A stretch of 64,000 bases of DNA, from contig NZ_JAKGAO010000012.1 of assembly GCF_021532315.1 (NCBI RefSeq), positions 293,818 through 357,817 on the forward strand, in the 5' to 3' direction. Positions 44,233 to 54,611 of the stretch are shown piece after piece. Each line of letters opens with the position of its first letter. The stretch's first letter is position 1. Both the position numbers and the translations under genes were made by a program. The notes beneath the pieces were generated by a model, which searched no databases, had not been told where the DNA came from, and saw only the letters and a list, made by a program, of their open reading frames with translations. The stretch is from Paenibacillus tarimensis (lineage in GTDB: Bacteria; Bacillota; Bacilli; Paenibacillales; Paenibacillaceae).

Positions 44233-45921
44233 ATGAGAAAATCGATGATCTTGTGTATGTTAATTGCGATGATTATTTCGTTTCTATCCCATCCGCACGG
44301 GAGTGTCACAGCTGCCAGCCCCCAGCCAGCCTCCGCTAAAGATATAAGAGCGCTTATCATATACAGCCTTGCGCAGAAGGAAGATATTCACCAGGTTAGG
44401 ATTCTCGATATGCTGGCAGGACACTTCTCCAAGAACAGTACGGTCATCTCGGATGAAGATATTGCCAGTGTGTCAGGTGATACATACACTCATCTCTTCT
44501 ATTACGGTCTGCAGCAGAAGGAGCTGCCGGCTGAGCTTATTATATTCGTCGACAACTTCAAGGGTCCCGTTATGCTGATCAATGAGAATGTCAGGCAGTT
44601 TCCCGGAAGGTACGCTTTCGTAACCCGCAATAGCTCGGTTCTCATGAGCGCGGTCACTGTTACAGGCTCCAGCGAGACCGTCGTGCTTCCAGAAGAGCGC
44701 CTTGCGGCTGAAGTGCAAATCAGCCAGGACGCCGAAACGCTGCTTTCCGGAACGACGGCTCAAGGTGAGGTGCCTCTGCTTGCCCGCAAAGGCGACTCCT
44801 ATTATCTGGCCACTGCATCGTTATTCAATCCAATCGGCTATCTGCTTGGTGAGTCTTTATTTTCCTTCTTCGGTCAGGAGGGCGTTCGCCAGCCAACCCT
44901 TTATCTTCGCTTGGAGGACATCCACCCGAAGACAGAACATAAGAAGGTAATGGAGATTGCAAAGTATTTGAAGAGCAAGAACATTCCGTATATGCTGTCG
45001 GTTATACCGGTCTATACAAATCCCGAGACACTGAAGGAAATTCATTTGGAGGATTCGCCAAGGCTCGTCAAAGCCCTTCGTTATGCGCAGGATAACGGCG
45101 GCAGCATCGTACTCCACGGGTACCGCCATCAATACAGGAACTCCGAGACAGGCGAGGGCTTCGAATATTGGGACGCAGAGCATGATCACCCGATCACGCA
45201 GGCAGCTCATGAGCAATCGTACGGCAGGAATGACTTTGACACAGAGGAAGCCTACGAAGCCTATCTAAAGAAAGGACAGGCCTTTGAGGAACGTTATGTG
45301 AAGGAGACGCTGGAGAAAGGCGTGCAGGAGCTGATTGACCTAAAGCTTTATCCGCTTGCCTTTGAAGCGCCTCACTATGCGATGTCATCAACCGGTTATG
45401 CGACCGTTGCGAAGCATTTTTCTACCTATGTCGGCCAGATCCAGTTATCCGATTTGACCTGGACAAGCAATTATGCGCCGATCTATGAGAGCTACCCCAG
45501 CTATCTGAAGGGCATGAGACTGCTCCCCGAGACGATTGGATATGTAGAGAGCGGTGATCAGAATGGTGTCGATGCCATGATGGAGAAAGCCGCCATTTAT
45601 GAGAACTACACGGACTCCTACATCGCGGGATTCTATCATCCCTATCTCGGGTTTGATTTGCTGCAATCGCTGGTTGATGAAATGCTCACGATCAAAAATG
45701 CCAAGTGGCTCGATCTCAAGAATATTAATAATGAAGTAAACATCGCGGATATTTCCATTCGCTCCTCAAATGGCCTGATACAGGTTGAGGTCGATGGACA
45801 GCCATTGCCGGATAAAGAAGAGGCAGGTTATATACAGCAGAGTTTACCTTATGCAGGCCTGCTGATTGTAATTCTGATCGCCGTACTAATCATCCGGCGG
45901 CGCGGATCCGCTCAGGCATAA
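44233..45921 (+). CDS. DUF2334 protein (YdaL-like), predicted polysaccharide deacetylase fold
   Basis: A 562-residue membrane-attached protein: signal peptide to about residue 27, an N-terminal alpha/beta domain (about 35-200), then a DUF2334 domain (about 225-500) with LRLEDIHP, MLSVIPVY, LHGYRHQYRN and FEAPHYAMS, the Asp/His pattern of NodB-like deacetylases. A C-terminal helix (about 535-553) and RRR tail anchor it, so the body faces outside. B. subtilis YdaL has the same design and belongs to the ydaJKLMN exopolysaccharide locus. GGAGACAATTCTA precedes the ATG. Confidence 0.82.
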   Translation: MRKSMILCMLIAMIISFLSHPHGSVTAASPQPASAKDIRALIIYSLAQKEDIHQVRILDMLAGHFSKNSTVISDEDIASVSGDTYTHLFYYGLQQKELPAELIIFVDNFKGPVMLINENVRQFPGRYAFVTRNSSVLMSAVTVTGSSETVVLPEERLAAEVQISQDAETLLSGTTAQGEVPLLARKGDSYYLATASLFNPIGYLLGESLFSFFGQEGVRQPTLYLRLEDIHPKTEHKKVMEIAKYLKSKNIPYMLSVIPVYTNPETLKEIHLEDSPRLVKALRYAQDNGGSIVLHGYRHQYRNSETGEGFEYWDAEHDHPITQAAHEQSYGRNDFDTEEAYEAYLKKGQAFEERYVKETLEKGVQELIDLKLYPLAFEAPHYAMSSTGYATVAKHFSTYVGQIQLSDLTWTSNYAPIYESYPSYLKGMRLLPETIGYVESGDQNGVDAMMEKAAIYENYTDSYIAGFYHPYLGFDLLQSLVDEMLTIKNAKWLDLKNINNEVNIADISIRSSNGLIQVEVDGQPLPDKEEAGYIQQSLPYAGLLIVILIAVLIIRRRGSAQA

Positions 45922-45931
45922 CAAATAAAGC

Positions 45932-45972
45932 AAGGGGTGTCCTCAGTCTTCACGACTTTCAGGACACCCCTT
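45932..45972. terminator. Rho-independent terminator after the DUF2334 gene
   Basis: AAGGGGTGTCCT (45932-45943) pairs with AGGACACCCCTT (45961-45972), followed by TTTATTT. It also lies downstream of the convergent methyltransferase gene. Confidence 0.9.
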
Positions 45973-45994
45973 TTTATTTACAGCTATATTCTTC

Positions 45995-46759
45995 TTAATC
46001 TAGCCTGTAAGGTTTCCTCGCCACAATTAAGAAACGGTGCTCCATACTTTCCACGTAGCCTTGGCGCTCAAGTCTCTCCTGCAGCGAAGTTAGTCTGTCA
46101 AAGCATTTCTCGACTGTGAAGCCAGGAAATTCCCATTCAATAATTTTCGCGTAATAGACGAGAGCGCCCACATCACGAAAACGAATGACCGGAAATTGCT
46201 CCTCCTGCTGCAAAATTTCAAAGCCTGCTTCGGCTAACTGCCTAATGGCGCCTTCCAGCTTCCATTCATCGTCCACCTTGGCCGCTTCATCGCCCAGCAG
46301 GTAAGCTGACAGCTCCCGGTTGTTCCGCCCTCCCACCTGCTGGGTTATGAACATGCCCCCGGGCTTCAGGATTCGCTTCACTTCCTTCGGCGAATAGGCT
46401 TCATGCCGGTTCATTACCAGATCAAAGCATCCCGAATCGTACGGCAGCTCCTCATCCTTAACAATGAAGGTGACATCTATCCCATGGGGCGGAAGCCTTC
46501 GCTTGCACAGCTCGTAGTTCGGACGATACGCTTCAGTCGCATAAGTGCGGCCGCTGGGCGGATGAAGTGACAGCAGAAACTCGCCGCCGCCTGTTCCCAT
46601 ATCCAGTATCGTCTTATCTGATGAGATCGAGCGCTTTACAATATCTCTGTAATCCCAATGAAGGGGGTCTTCATCAACTCTTCCCTCAAAAAAACTAAAA
46701 TTCCAGCCCTCAAATATTCTCTCTTCTTCTATCATCCATAGTTTCTTGTATTCTGTCAT
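45995..46759 (-). CDS. SAM-dependent methyltransferase, class I
   Basis: A 254-residue class I methyltransferase: TILDMGTGGGEFLLSL is the SAM-binding motif I, ATEAYRPNY the acidic loop, ELPYDSGCFDLVMNRHEAY motif IV and LKPGGMFITQQVGG the post-motif. The AYSPKEVKRILKPGG stretch is seen in Methyltransf_11-type proteins acting on small molecules. Substrate unknown. I chose the ATG at 46759 since the 26-residue extension upstream (from 46837) shows no coding character and has no ribosome site. A monocistronic unit. Confidence 0.85.
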   Translation of the reverse strand: MTEYKKLWMIEEERIFEGWNFSFFEGRVDEDPLHWDYRDIVKRSISSDKTILDMGTGGGEFLLSLHPPSGRTYATEAYRPNYELCKRRLPPHGIDVTFIVKDEELPYDSGCFDLVMNRHEAYSPKEVKRILKPGGMFITQQVGGRNNRELSAYLLGDEAAKVDDEWKLEGAIRQLAEAGFEILQQEEQFPVIRFRDVGALVYYAKIIEWEFPGFTVEKCFDRLTSLQERLERQGYVESMEHRFLIVARKPYRLD

Positions 46760-46837
46760 CCTGTTCGTGCCCCTCTCACAAGTTTCATTCGTGAGAACCG
46801 GTACAGTCGAACAAGCCATCCGATAACAAGCACTCAA

Positions 46838-46881
46838 GCCCGGTACAATCTGTTATCAGATTGCGCTCAACTGCACCGGGC
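46838..46881 (-). terminator. Possible terminator of glpD
   Basis: GCCCGGT (46838-46844) pairs with ACCGGGC (46875-46881), with a second hairpin CAATCTG/CAGATTG inside (46846-46863). The T-run on the minus strand is poor (TTGAGTGCTTG). It lies about 110 nt past the glpD stop. Confidence 0.5.
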
Positions 46882-46992
46882 AGTTACCTCGCTGCATCAC
46901 CATTTATAATCGGCCCCCTGTCAGCATCAACTGTTACCATATTATAGCATCGGCTGTTAGATTGTACAGTACAGACCTGTATTAGGATGGGC

Positions 46993-48684
46993 TTACAGTA
47001 TGCCCGCAGCTGCCTCCGCTGTTTCCTCAGAAGGAACTACCGCATCATGCAGCTGCCGTTCCAAATCACAGCGGTATGCCGCTGCACGCTGCTCACTCCA
47101 GCCCAGCCTGTCAGCCATGACGGATAAAACAGGGTTCATCCACCGCGTAACATAATCAATATCAAAGAACAGCGTACCAGTACGCCTCATGAAGTAGTCG
47201 ACCGGTGTAACGGCCATTTCCTCCTCAATTGCATACATCAGCTCGGCATATACATCAACGGGCAGATTGTATTCAGCTGCCTCCTGTGCAAAGCCATTCA
47301 TTCGCCCGAATATCCAGCCTACATTGCTTCCGTACCTTCTGACCAGACGCTCCGCAGCCTCCTTGCTCAGACCAAGGGAGGTCCCTTCAGCTGTCATCGC
47401 CAATACAAACTTATCGAAATCTCCCCATTTTGCAAAGTCTCCGCCGCTTATCGGCAGTGCTGCTGTCACGCATGGACCAAAGGACCCAGCACCTTCGGCG
47501 GCGAGCTGAGCCGCGATCCGGTCGGTGACCGTTTCGGCCATCTTCCGGTAGCCGGTTAGCTTGCCTCCGGCAATGGTCAAGAGACCAGAGGGAGAGAGGA
47601 AAATTTCATCCTTGCGTGAAACCTCCGACGGTGACTTGCCTTCCTCATAGATGAGCGGACGAAGGCCTGCCCAGCTTGATTCCACATCAGACCCGGTAAC
47701 ACGTACATCCGGAAACATATACCGAATCGACTGCAGTATATAATCACGGTCTGCAGCTGACATCGTTGGATGCGCAATATCGCCGCTATAATCGGTATCC
47801 GTTGTTCCGACATATGTCTTGCCGTCCCGTGGTATGGCGAACACCATTCTCTTGTCAGGCGTATCGAAGTATACCGCTTGACGTAGCGGGAACCGAGACT
47901 GATCGAAGACCAGATGAACTCCCTTCGTTAAACGGAGAGTCTTACCCTTCTTTGACTTGTCGAGCTCACGGATGGAGTCAACCCAGGGACCAGCTGCATT
48001 CACGATTTTCCGGGCCCGGATCGTCAGCGTGTCTCCCTCAATCATATCTCGCGCCTGCAGTCCGCACAGCTTGCCTTCCTCATACAACAGCTTCTCAGCT
48101 TTGAGGTAATTGGCCGCACAAGCCCCTCGTTCCACAGCACGCTTCAGAACCTCAATTGTCAGTCTGGCATCATCGGTCCGGTACTCCACATAATCCCCGC
48201 CCCCAAGAAGGCCTTCCTGCTTGAGCAGCGGCTCACGGGCAAGTGTCTCCTCACGGCTCAGCATAACGCGTCGTTCCGACCTCTTCACGCCTGCCAGGCG
48301 GTCATAGACCATAAGGCCGAGCGAGGTTGTAAACGAGCCGAAGGTCCCCCCCTTATGAAAGGGCAGCAGCATCCGCTCAGGAGTTGTCACATGCTGCCCG
48401 TTCCGGTAGACAACCTCACGCTCCTTGCCTACCTCGGCCACCATCTTAACTTCCAACTGCTTTAAGTAACGCAATCCGCCATGAACCAGCTTAGTTGAGC
48501 GGCTTGAAGTACCTGCCGCGAAGTCCTGCATCTCAATAAGCGCCGTCTTCATACCCCTTGTTGCAGCATCCAGCGCGATTCCAGCGCCTGTTATCCCGCC
48601 TCCAATAATCAGTACATCATACTGCTCATGCTCCAGCTGCTCCAGCACATTCGTTCTTTCCAAGCTTGAGAAACTTCCGTTCAT
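46993..48684 (-). CDS. glpD: Aerobic glycerol-3-phosphate dehydrogenase
   Basis: A 563-residue FAD enzyme that oxidises glycerol-3-phosphate to dihydroxyacetone phosphate at the membrane and feeds electrons to the quinone pool. YDVLIIGGGITGAGIALDAA is the FAD-binding turn; GGLRYLK, TDTDYSGD, SSWAGLRPL and GLLTIAGGKLTGYRKMAE follow. The ATG at 48684 (GGGGGG about 8 nt upstream) is chosen; the earlier frame to 48762 lies within the leader hairpin. Its leader carries a promoter and a terminator, typical of GlpP antitermination. Part of glpP-glpK-glpD. Confidence 0.95.
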   Translation of the reverse strand: MNGSFSSLERTNVLEQLEHEQYDVLIIGGGITGAGIALDAATRGMKTALIEMQDFAAGTSSRSTKLVHGGLRYLKQLEVKMVAEVGKEREVVYRNGQHVTTPERMLLPFHKGGTFGSFTTSLGLMVYDRLAGVKRSERRVMLSREETLAREPLLKQEGLLGGGDYVEYRTDDARLTIEVLKRAVERGACAANYLKAEKLLYEEGKLCGLQARDMIEGDTLTIRARKIVNAAGPWVDSIRELDKSKKGKTLRLTKGVHLVFDQSRFPLRQAVYFDTPDKRMVFAIPRDGKTYVGTTDTDYSGDIAHPTMSAADRDYILQSIRYMFPDVRVTGSDVESSWAGLRPLIYEEGKSPSEVSRKDEIFLSPSGLLTIAGGKLTGYRKMAETVTDRIAAQLAAEGAGSFGPCVTAALPISGGDFAKWGDFDKFVLAMTAEGTSLGLSKEAAERLVRRYGSNVGWIFGRMNGFAQEAAEYNLPVDVYAELMYAIEEEMAVTPVDYFMRRTGTLFFDIDYVTRWMNPVLSVMADRLGWSEQRAAAYRCDLERQLHDAVVPSEETAEAAAGIL

Positions 48685-48730
48685 CCCATATTCCCCCCAT
48701 GTTCTGAATGATGCTGCCTTCCCCGGAAAA

Positions 48731-48792
48731 CAAAAAAAAGAAACCACGAACCCCCTGCCCAAATGTAAATGAAGGGCAAGGCTTCGTGGTCT
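48731..48792 (-). terminator. Leader terminator of glpD, likely GlpP-controlled
   Basis: On the minus strand GACCACGAA (48783-48791) pairs with TTCGTGGTT (48742-48750), with an inner TTGCCC/GGGCAG stem, followed by TCTTTTTTTTG. It lies between the glpD promoter and the glpD start, in the place where B. subtilis GlpP acts as antiterminator in the presence of glycerol-3-phosphate. Confidence 0.8.
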
Positions 48793-48830
48793 CTCCTAAT
48801 CTCCGACCGGTATATTAACTTGTTGTGATA

Positions 48831-48859
48831 ATTATAACACAAGGGGGTTACGGTGCCAA
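48831..48859 (-). promoter_or_regulatory. Sigma-A promoter of glpD
   Basis: On the minus strand TTGGCA (48854-48859) and TATAAT (48831-48836) are 17 bp apart: five of six and six of six consensus bases. Transcription should begin near 48824, giving a leader of about 140 nt that includes the terminator at 48731-48792. Confidence 0.8.
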
Positions 48860-48881
48860 CCAGGCCGGACGCCTAATATAG

Positions 48882-50387
<1,506 letters not shown>

Positions 50388-50392
50388 CTATC

Positions 50393-50950
50393 TTAGGAAA
50401 ATTGATGGTTCCACAGACCAAAATTTGAGGAGGTTACAGCCGAGGCGCCTGCTTGAAGCGCCTGCGTTACATCCTCTGCCGACCGGATAAGCCCGCCGGC
50501 AATAATTGGAATACCTGTACGCTCCAGCACCTCAGCAATGATATGAGGGATAACGCCGGGCAGAACTTCAATGAAATCCGGCCGAGTACGTTCAAGAAGA
50601 ACATAGCTTTTTTCCAGTGCATTCGTATCCAGCAGGAACAGACGCTGAATGGCGAGCAAGCCGTTCTGTTTAGTCTTGGTTATAACCCCGCTGCGTGTCG
50701 AAATAATTCCTTCAGGCTTAATGACCTGGCAGAGATATTCCGCCGCATATTCATCATTCTTCAGACCTTCAATAAGATCGGCATGCAGGAGCACCTTTTT
50801 GCCATTTGCTTTGGCAAGACCGACAAGCGAGGATAGCTGACTGATATGGCAATCCAGCAAAATGATATACGTATGGGTCAGCTTCATAAGCTTCTCAAAA
50901 TCCTTCACCTTGCGTACGGCCGGCAGCACCGGCTGACCTTCAAATGCCAT
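50393..50950 (-). CDS. glpP: Glycerol uptake operon antiterminator
   Basis: A 185-residue GlpP, an RNA-binding antiterminator that responds to glycerol-3-phosphate and lets transcription pass the leader terminator of glp genes. HTYIILLDCHISQL, KKVLLHADLIEGL, PEGIISTRSGVITKTKQNGL, RPDFIEVLPGVIPHII and IPIIAGGLIRSAEDV are typical; the fold is a TIM barrel, and the last motif binds phosphate. AAGGGAGG precedes the ATG. First gene of glpP-glpK(-glpD). Its target should be the glpD leader at 48731-48830. Confidence 0.93.
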   Translation of the reverse strand: MAFEGQPVLPAVRKVKDFEKLMKLTHTYIILLDCHISQLSSLVGLAKANGKKVLLHADLIEGLKNDEYAAEYLCQVIKPEGIISTRSGVITKTKQNGLLAIQRLFLLDTNALEKSYVLLERTRPDFIEVLPGVIPHIIAEVLERTGIPIIAGGLIRSAEDVTQALQAGASAVTSSNFGLWNHQFS

Positions 50951-51012
50951 GCGATTGCCTCCCTTCCGTCCTCCTGGATTACCCTAAGGGTATAATGATA
51001 AAACTAGGTTTC

Positions 51013-51042
51013 ATTATAGAAAAGCGCTATCATAATCGTCAA
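51013..51042 (-). promoter_or_regulatory. Promoter of glpP-glpK with a cre-like box in the spacer
   Basis: On the minus strand TTGACG (51037-51042) and TATAAT (51013-51018) are 18 bp apart. In the spacer, read on the plus strand, GAAAAGCGCTATCA (51019-51032) matches 12 of 14 cre positions, so CcpA would block polymerase directly. The core AAAGCGCTATCA recurs at the L-galactose operon promoter. Confidence 0.65.
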
Positions 51043-51184
51043 GCAGACCTTGCGGCTCGGATTCCCTGCGTAAAATCTAGCAGCTGACATTAAGATCAGC
51101 AGCTGTTCATCTAAACCTCATTTGACTTTCCAAGGCTGTCCTGCTGTAATGAAAGCAATATCTCATTTTCTGGAGGATGAACCT

Positions 51185-52189
51185 ATGCTGTTTATCGATA
51201 ACAAAGGGATTACCGATCCCTCAATCAATCTCGCACTGGAGGAATATGCACTTCGCAATCTGCCGATGCCGGAGAGCTATCTGCTGTTCTATGTGAATGA
51301 GCCATCCATTATTATCGGCAAAAATCAAAATACCGTGGAAGAAATTAACACGGATTATGTGCATGACCAAGGAATTCATGTTGTCCGCCGGCTGTCAGGA
51401 GGGGGTGCAGTATATCATGACCTTGGCAACCTGAATTTCAGCTTTATTACCAATGATGACGGAGAGTCCTTTCACAACTTCGCCAAATTTACCAAGCCCG
51501 TCATCGATGCTCTCCAGAAGCTGGGCGTAGAAGCTGAGCTGACCGGACGCAATGACATTCAGGTCGGAGAGCGGAAAATATCCGGAAATGCCCAATTTGC
51601 CAGCAAAGGCCGGATGTTCAGCCACGGCACGCTGCTGTTCGACTCTGCCATGGAGCATGTTGCTTCCGCGCTGCGCGTCAAACCCATCAAGATTGAATCC
51701 AAAGGCACCAAGTCGGTTCGGGGACGGGTGGCGAATATTTCGGAGTTTCTGGAGACTAAGATTTCGTTGGAGGAATTTCGCAGCATGCTGCTGAGGGAGC
51801 TGTTCCAGTGCGAGCCGGAAGCGGTTCCCCGGTACCCCCTGACAGATGCGGACTGGCAGGCTGTCGAACAGCTTGCGGAGGAACGTTACCGGAACTGGGA
51901 ATGGAATTACGGCCGGTCGCCTAAATTTAATCTGGAGAGAGCACGTAAGTTCACCTCCGGCATTATTGATGTCCGTCTTTATGTGGAGAATGGTCATATC
52001 GAGGGCATCAAGCTTTATGGTGACTTTTTCGGTGTCCGGGATGTAGCCGATCTCGAGCTTCTGCTGACCGGAATCAGGTACGAGGAAGCTGCAATTAGGC
52101 AGGCAATCGCCGATGTTGATCTGCACAGCTTCTTCGGCAGACTTACACATGATGAATTCGCAGCGCTTCTTATGCTGAGGGATGAATAA
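51185..52189 (+). CDS. lplJ: Lipoate-protein ligase
   Basis: A 334-residue ligase that attaches free lipoate to E2 subunits and GcvH through lipoyl-AMP. LALEEYAL, IIIGKNQNTVEEIN, VVRRLSGGGAVYHDLGNLNFSF (the RRxSGGGxVxHD lipoate motif), and ISGNAQFASKGRMFSHGTLLF are the family blocks; a C-terminal accessory domain (about 245-334) is present, so it should do both steps. The ATG at 51185 has GGAGG upstream; the longer frame from 51122 lies before that. A monocistronic gene. Confidence 0.93.
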   Translation: MLFIDNKGITDPSINLALEEYALRNLPMPESYLLFYVNEPSIIIGKNQNTVEEINTDYVHDQGIHVVRRLSGGGAVYHDLGNLNFSFITNDDGESFHNFAKFTKPVIDALQKLGVEAELTGRNDIQVGERKISGNAQFASKGRMFSHGTLLFDSAMEHVASALRVKPIKIESKGTKSVRGRVANISEFLETKISLEEFRSMLLRELFQCEPEAVPRYPLTDADWQAVEQLAEERYRNWEWNYGRSPKFNLERARKFTSGIIDVRLYVENGHIEGIKLYGDFFGVRDVADLELLLTGIRYEEAAIRQAIADVDLHSFFGRLTHDEFAALLMLRDE

Positions 52190-52305
52190 GATATACTTTG
52201 CAGCTATGCGTGCAGTTATTATACTAACCGAGGGCTACTCAAGAGGCTATCGAGCATGTTCTCTTTATAGCCAAACGGCAAGAATTTGCACAATTCGTTA
52301 AATAT

Positions 52306-52345
52306 AAAAGCGGGATTTGTGGTCATACCCACGAAACCCGCTTTT
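52306..52345. terminator. Bidirectional terminator between lplJ and lutC
   Basis: AAAAGCGGGATTTGTGG (52306-52322) pairs with CCCACGAAACCCGCTTTT (52328-52345) with one mismatch, followed by TCTGT. It ends lplJ and the rha-lut operon. Confidence 0.88.
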
Positions 52346-52372
52346 TCTGTAATCCTTCACGCAGCCCGGATT

Positions 52373-53098
52373 TTACCCAACCAGCAGGGCATAGACAATG
52401 CCCGGACCATGTACGCCTATCGTCAGATCATTCTCAATATCCGCCGAGCGGCTGGGCCCGGAAATGAAATGAATGCCTGCCGGAAGCTCTTCCCGGCCTC
52501 TATCATCAAATTGAATGAGGATCTCGCCAAGCCGCGTTTTCAGCCGCTCTAGAGGGATAACTGCAATCAGAACCGTCGGCAGCAGGCTGACTGATCGTCC
52601 CTTATGAGCAGCTGACAGCACCGTAATAGAGCCTGTATAAGCTGCTGCATAGTCTGCCATAACGATGCCGATATCTGCTTCGGCGGCACGCACCTTCCAA
52701 TTTTCAGAAGGGTCGCTGTTCCATACACTCAGATGTGCTTCAGGCAGCGCCTCTTCTAAGCCCAGGCAGTCAAGCTCACTCTCTTGCTGACGGACAATAT
52801 AGCGGGCATCCATTTCGCCGGCCAGTTTCACAACAAAGGATTTAACATCGGCCAGATTATTCAATCTCTCCACATTGCCGCCAGCTGCCTGAAAATGCTC
52901 GGTAAAGCGTTCAATCCGCTCTTCAAGCGGCCACTGGAACGTTCGCCAGAAGTCAGGGGCGCCGCGAAACGGATGGGCAGGCGGCTCCGTTACCCGGCTC
53001 CGCCCAAGCTTTTTCGCAATACCCGTCATGAAGGATTCCTGTTTTGCCTTCGACTGCGCTTCAAGCTGCTCCAGCCACTCCTTATGCGTGTCCGCCAT
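52373..53098 (-). CDS. lutC: Lactate utilisation protein LutC
   Basis: A 241-residue LUD-domain protein, the third subunit of the LutABC L-lactate oxidation system that turns lactate into pyruvate. FRGAPDFWRTF in the N-terminal part, DIGIVMADYAAAYTGSITVLSA and LLPTVLIAVIPLERL, and the final SADIENDLTIGVHGPG are typical. The ATG at 53098 (GGAGG upstream) gives a 17 bp overlap with lutB. Last gene of the rha-lut operon. Confidence 0.93.
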   Translation of the reverse strand: MADTHKEWLEQLEAQSKAKQESFMTGIAKKLGRSRVTEPPAHPFRGAPDFWRTFQWPLEERIERFTEHFQAAGGNVERLNNLADVKSFVVKLAGEMDARYIVRQQESELDCLGLEEALPEAHLSVWNSDPSENWKVRAAEADIGIVMADYAAAYTGSITVLSAAHKGRSVSLLPTVLIAVIPLERLKTRLGEILIQFDDRGREELPAGIHFISGPSRSADIENDLTIGVHGPGIVYALLVG

Positions 53099-54611
53099 GT
53101 CCTCCGCCTCCCTTCTCACGTTCCCGGACAAGCTGTTCCATTCGGCTGCGTGTCTCGGCGCTCATGGGCGCTGCTTCTGCCTGAACCTCGCCGCTCAATG
53201 TCTTCCACCTCTCGCGGAATGATTTCTTCGGCAGGCTTGGGGTCACGCGGTAGCTGTTCCAGCCCTTAAGCGGTCCTGCCTTGATCCGGATGCCGCCGTT
53301 ACGGACAACAAGCTTCTGGCCCAGCTGTCCCAGCTTGATGGCGCCCTTGAACCAGGTGGCCTTCCCCGCAACAGCGGCAAAGCCCTTCATCCCCGCCGAT
53401 TCCATACGGTTGCCATGCCCGGATTCTACCTTCCGTCGTCTTAAATAAACAAGCATGTCATGAAGCGGAATCTTCACCGGGCAAGCCTCGTAGCAGGCTC
53501 CGCACAGGCTGGATGCATTCGCTATGTCATCCCACTCCGCCACATTCTTCTGCAGGGCTGGTGTCAATACCGCTCCAATTGGTCCGCTGTAGGTGCCGCC
53601 ATAGGCATGGCCGCCAATATGACGGTATACCGGGCAGGCATTCAGGCAGGCGCCGCAGCGTATGCAGTTGAGCAGCTCCTGGAATTCCGGATCGCCAAGC
53701 TGCAGCGAACGTCCGTTATCGACAATGATGATATGCATTTCTTCCGGGCCGTCCTGATCCGCTTCCCTCTTCGGACCGGTGATTCCCGACATGTAGACCG
53801 TTAGCTTCTGGCCCGTAGCTGAGCGCGGCAGCAGTGTCGCCATGACCTCCAGATCCTCCCAGGAAGGAATAATCCTCTCCATTCCCATGAGCGTAATCTG
53901 TGTCTTTGGTACCGTTGTCACCATACGCGCGTTACCTTCATTTTCGAAGAGCACCATAGATCCGGTCTCCGCTATCGCGAAGTTGCAGCCGGTCATGCCA
54001 ATATCCGCCTCCAGGAACTTCTCGCGCAGCTTCTTGCGCACATAACCCGCCAGTATGGTTGTGTCCGGCAGCAGCTCTTCGCCAGCGTCCTCCGATAACA
54101 GCTCGGCAATCTGATAACGATTCTTGTGTATGGCCGGAATAATGATATGTGACGGAGCTTCTCCGGCCAGCTGAATAATGTATTCGCCAAGATCTGTCTC
54201 AATCGCCTCTACCCCAATGGAATCAAGTGCGGCATTGAGATGCAGCTCCTCCGTCACCATTGACTTGGACTTTACCACGGTCTTCGCCCGCTTGCGCTCC
54301 GCAATCGCCAAAGACAGTTTTACCGCTTCTGCATCCGTCTCGGCAAAATGAACATGCACGCCGTTTGCGCGTGCATTATCTGCGAACAGATTTAAATAAT
54401 AATCCAGATGTGCGATCGTATGCAGCCGGATTTGCCTGCCCCGCTCGCGCCACTCATCCCAGTTGCCGTGCTCGGCCGCAGCCTTCTGCTTGCCGCCCCG
54501 CAGCCGCTCTGTTGTAAACCGGACCGCCTTGCGCAGGAAATCGTCGTTCAGCGCCAGATCAGCCCGTTCCTTAACGGTACCCGGCCGTCCGGCTGCCTTG
54601 CCAGCGCTCAT
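53082..54611 (-). CDS. lutB: Lactate utilisation iron-sulfur protein LutB
   Basis: A 509-residue LutB. An N-terminal LUD domain (about 60-290: VKSKSMVTEELHLN, DIGMTGCNFAIAETGS) is followed by two 4Fe-4S ferredoxin motifs, CIRCGACLNACPVY (about 305-320) and CGACYEACPVKIP (about 360-372), and a C-terminal tail of about 100 residues. It overlaps lutA by 4 bp (ATGA) and lutC by 17 bp, so the three are made together. It should carry electrons from lactate oxidation. Confidence 0.95.
   Translation of the reverse strand: MSAGKAAGRPGTVKERADLALNDDFLRKAVRFTTERLRGGKQKAAAEHGNWDEWRERGRQIRLHTIAHLDYYLNLFADNARANGVHVHFAETDAEAVKLSLAIAERKRAKTVVKSKSMVTEELHLNAALDSIGVEAIETDLGEYIIQLAGEAPSHIIIPAIHKNRYQIAELLSEDAGEELLPDTTILAGYVRKKLREKFLEADIGMTGCNFAIAETGSMVLFENEGNARMVTTVPKTQITLMGMERIIPSWEDLEVMATLLPRSATGQKLTVYMSGITGPKREADQDGPEEMHIIIVDNGRSLQLGDPEFQELLNCIRCGACLNACPVYRHIGGHAYGGTYSGPIGAVLTPALQKNVAEWDDIANASSLCGACYEACPVKIPLHDMLVYLRRRKVESGHGNRMESAGMKGFAAVAGKATWFKGAIKLGQLGQKLVVRNGGIRIKAGPLKGWNSYRVTPSLPKKSFRERWKTLSGEVQAEAAPMSAETRSRMEQLVREREKGGGGHGGHA

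Noticed and set aside
48685..48762. Extension of the glpD frame
   Set aside because: It covers the leader terminator, and the family N-terminus fits the ATG at 48684.
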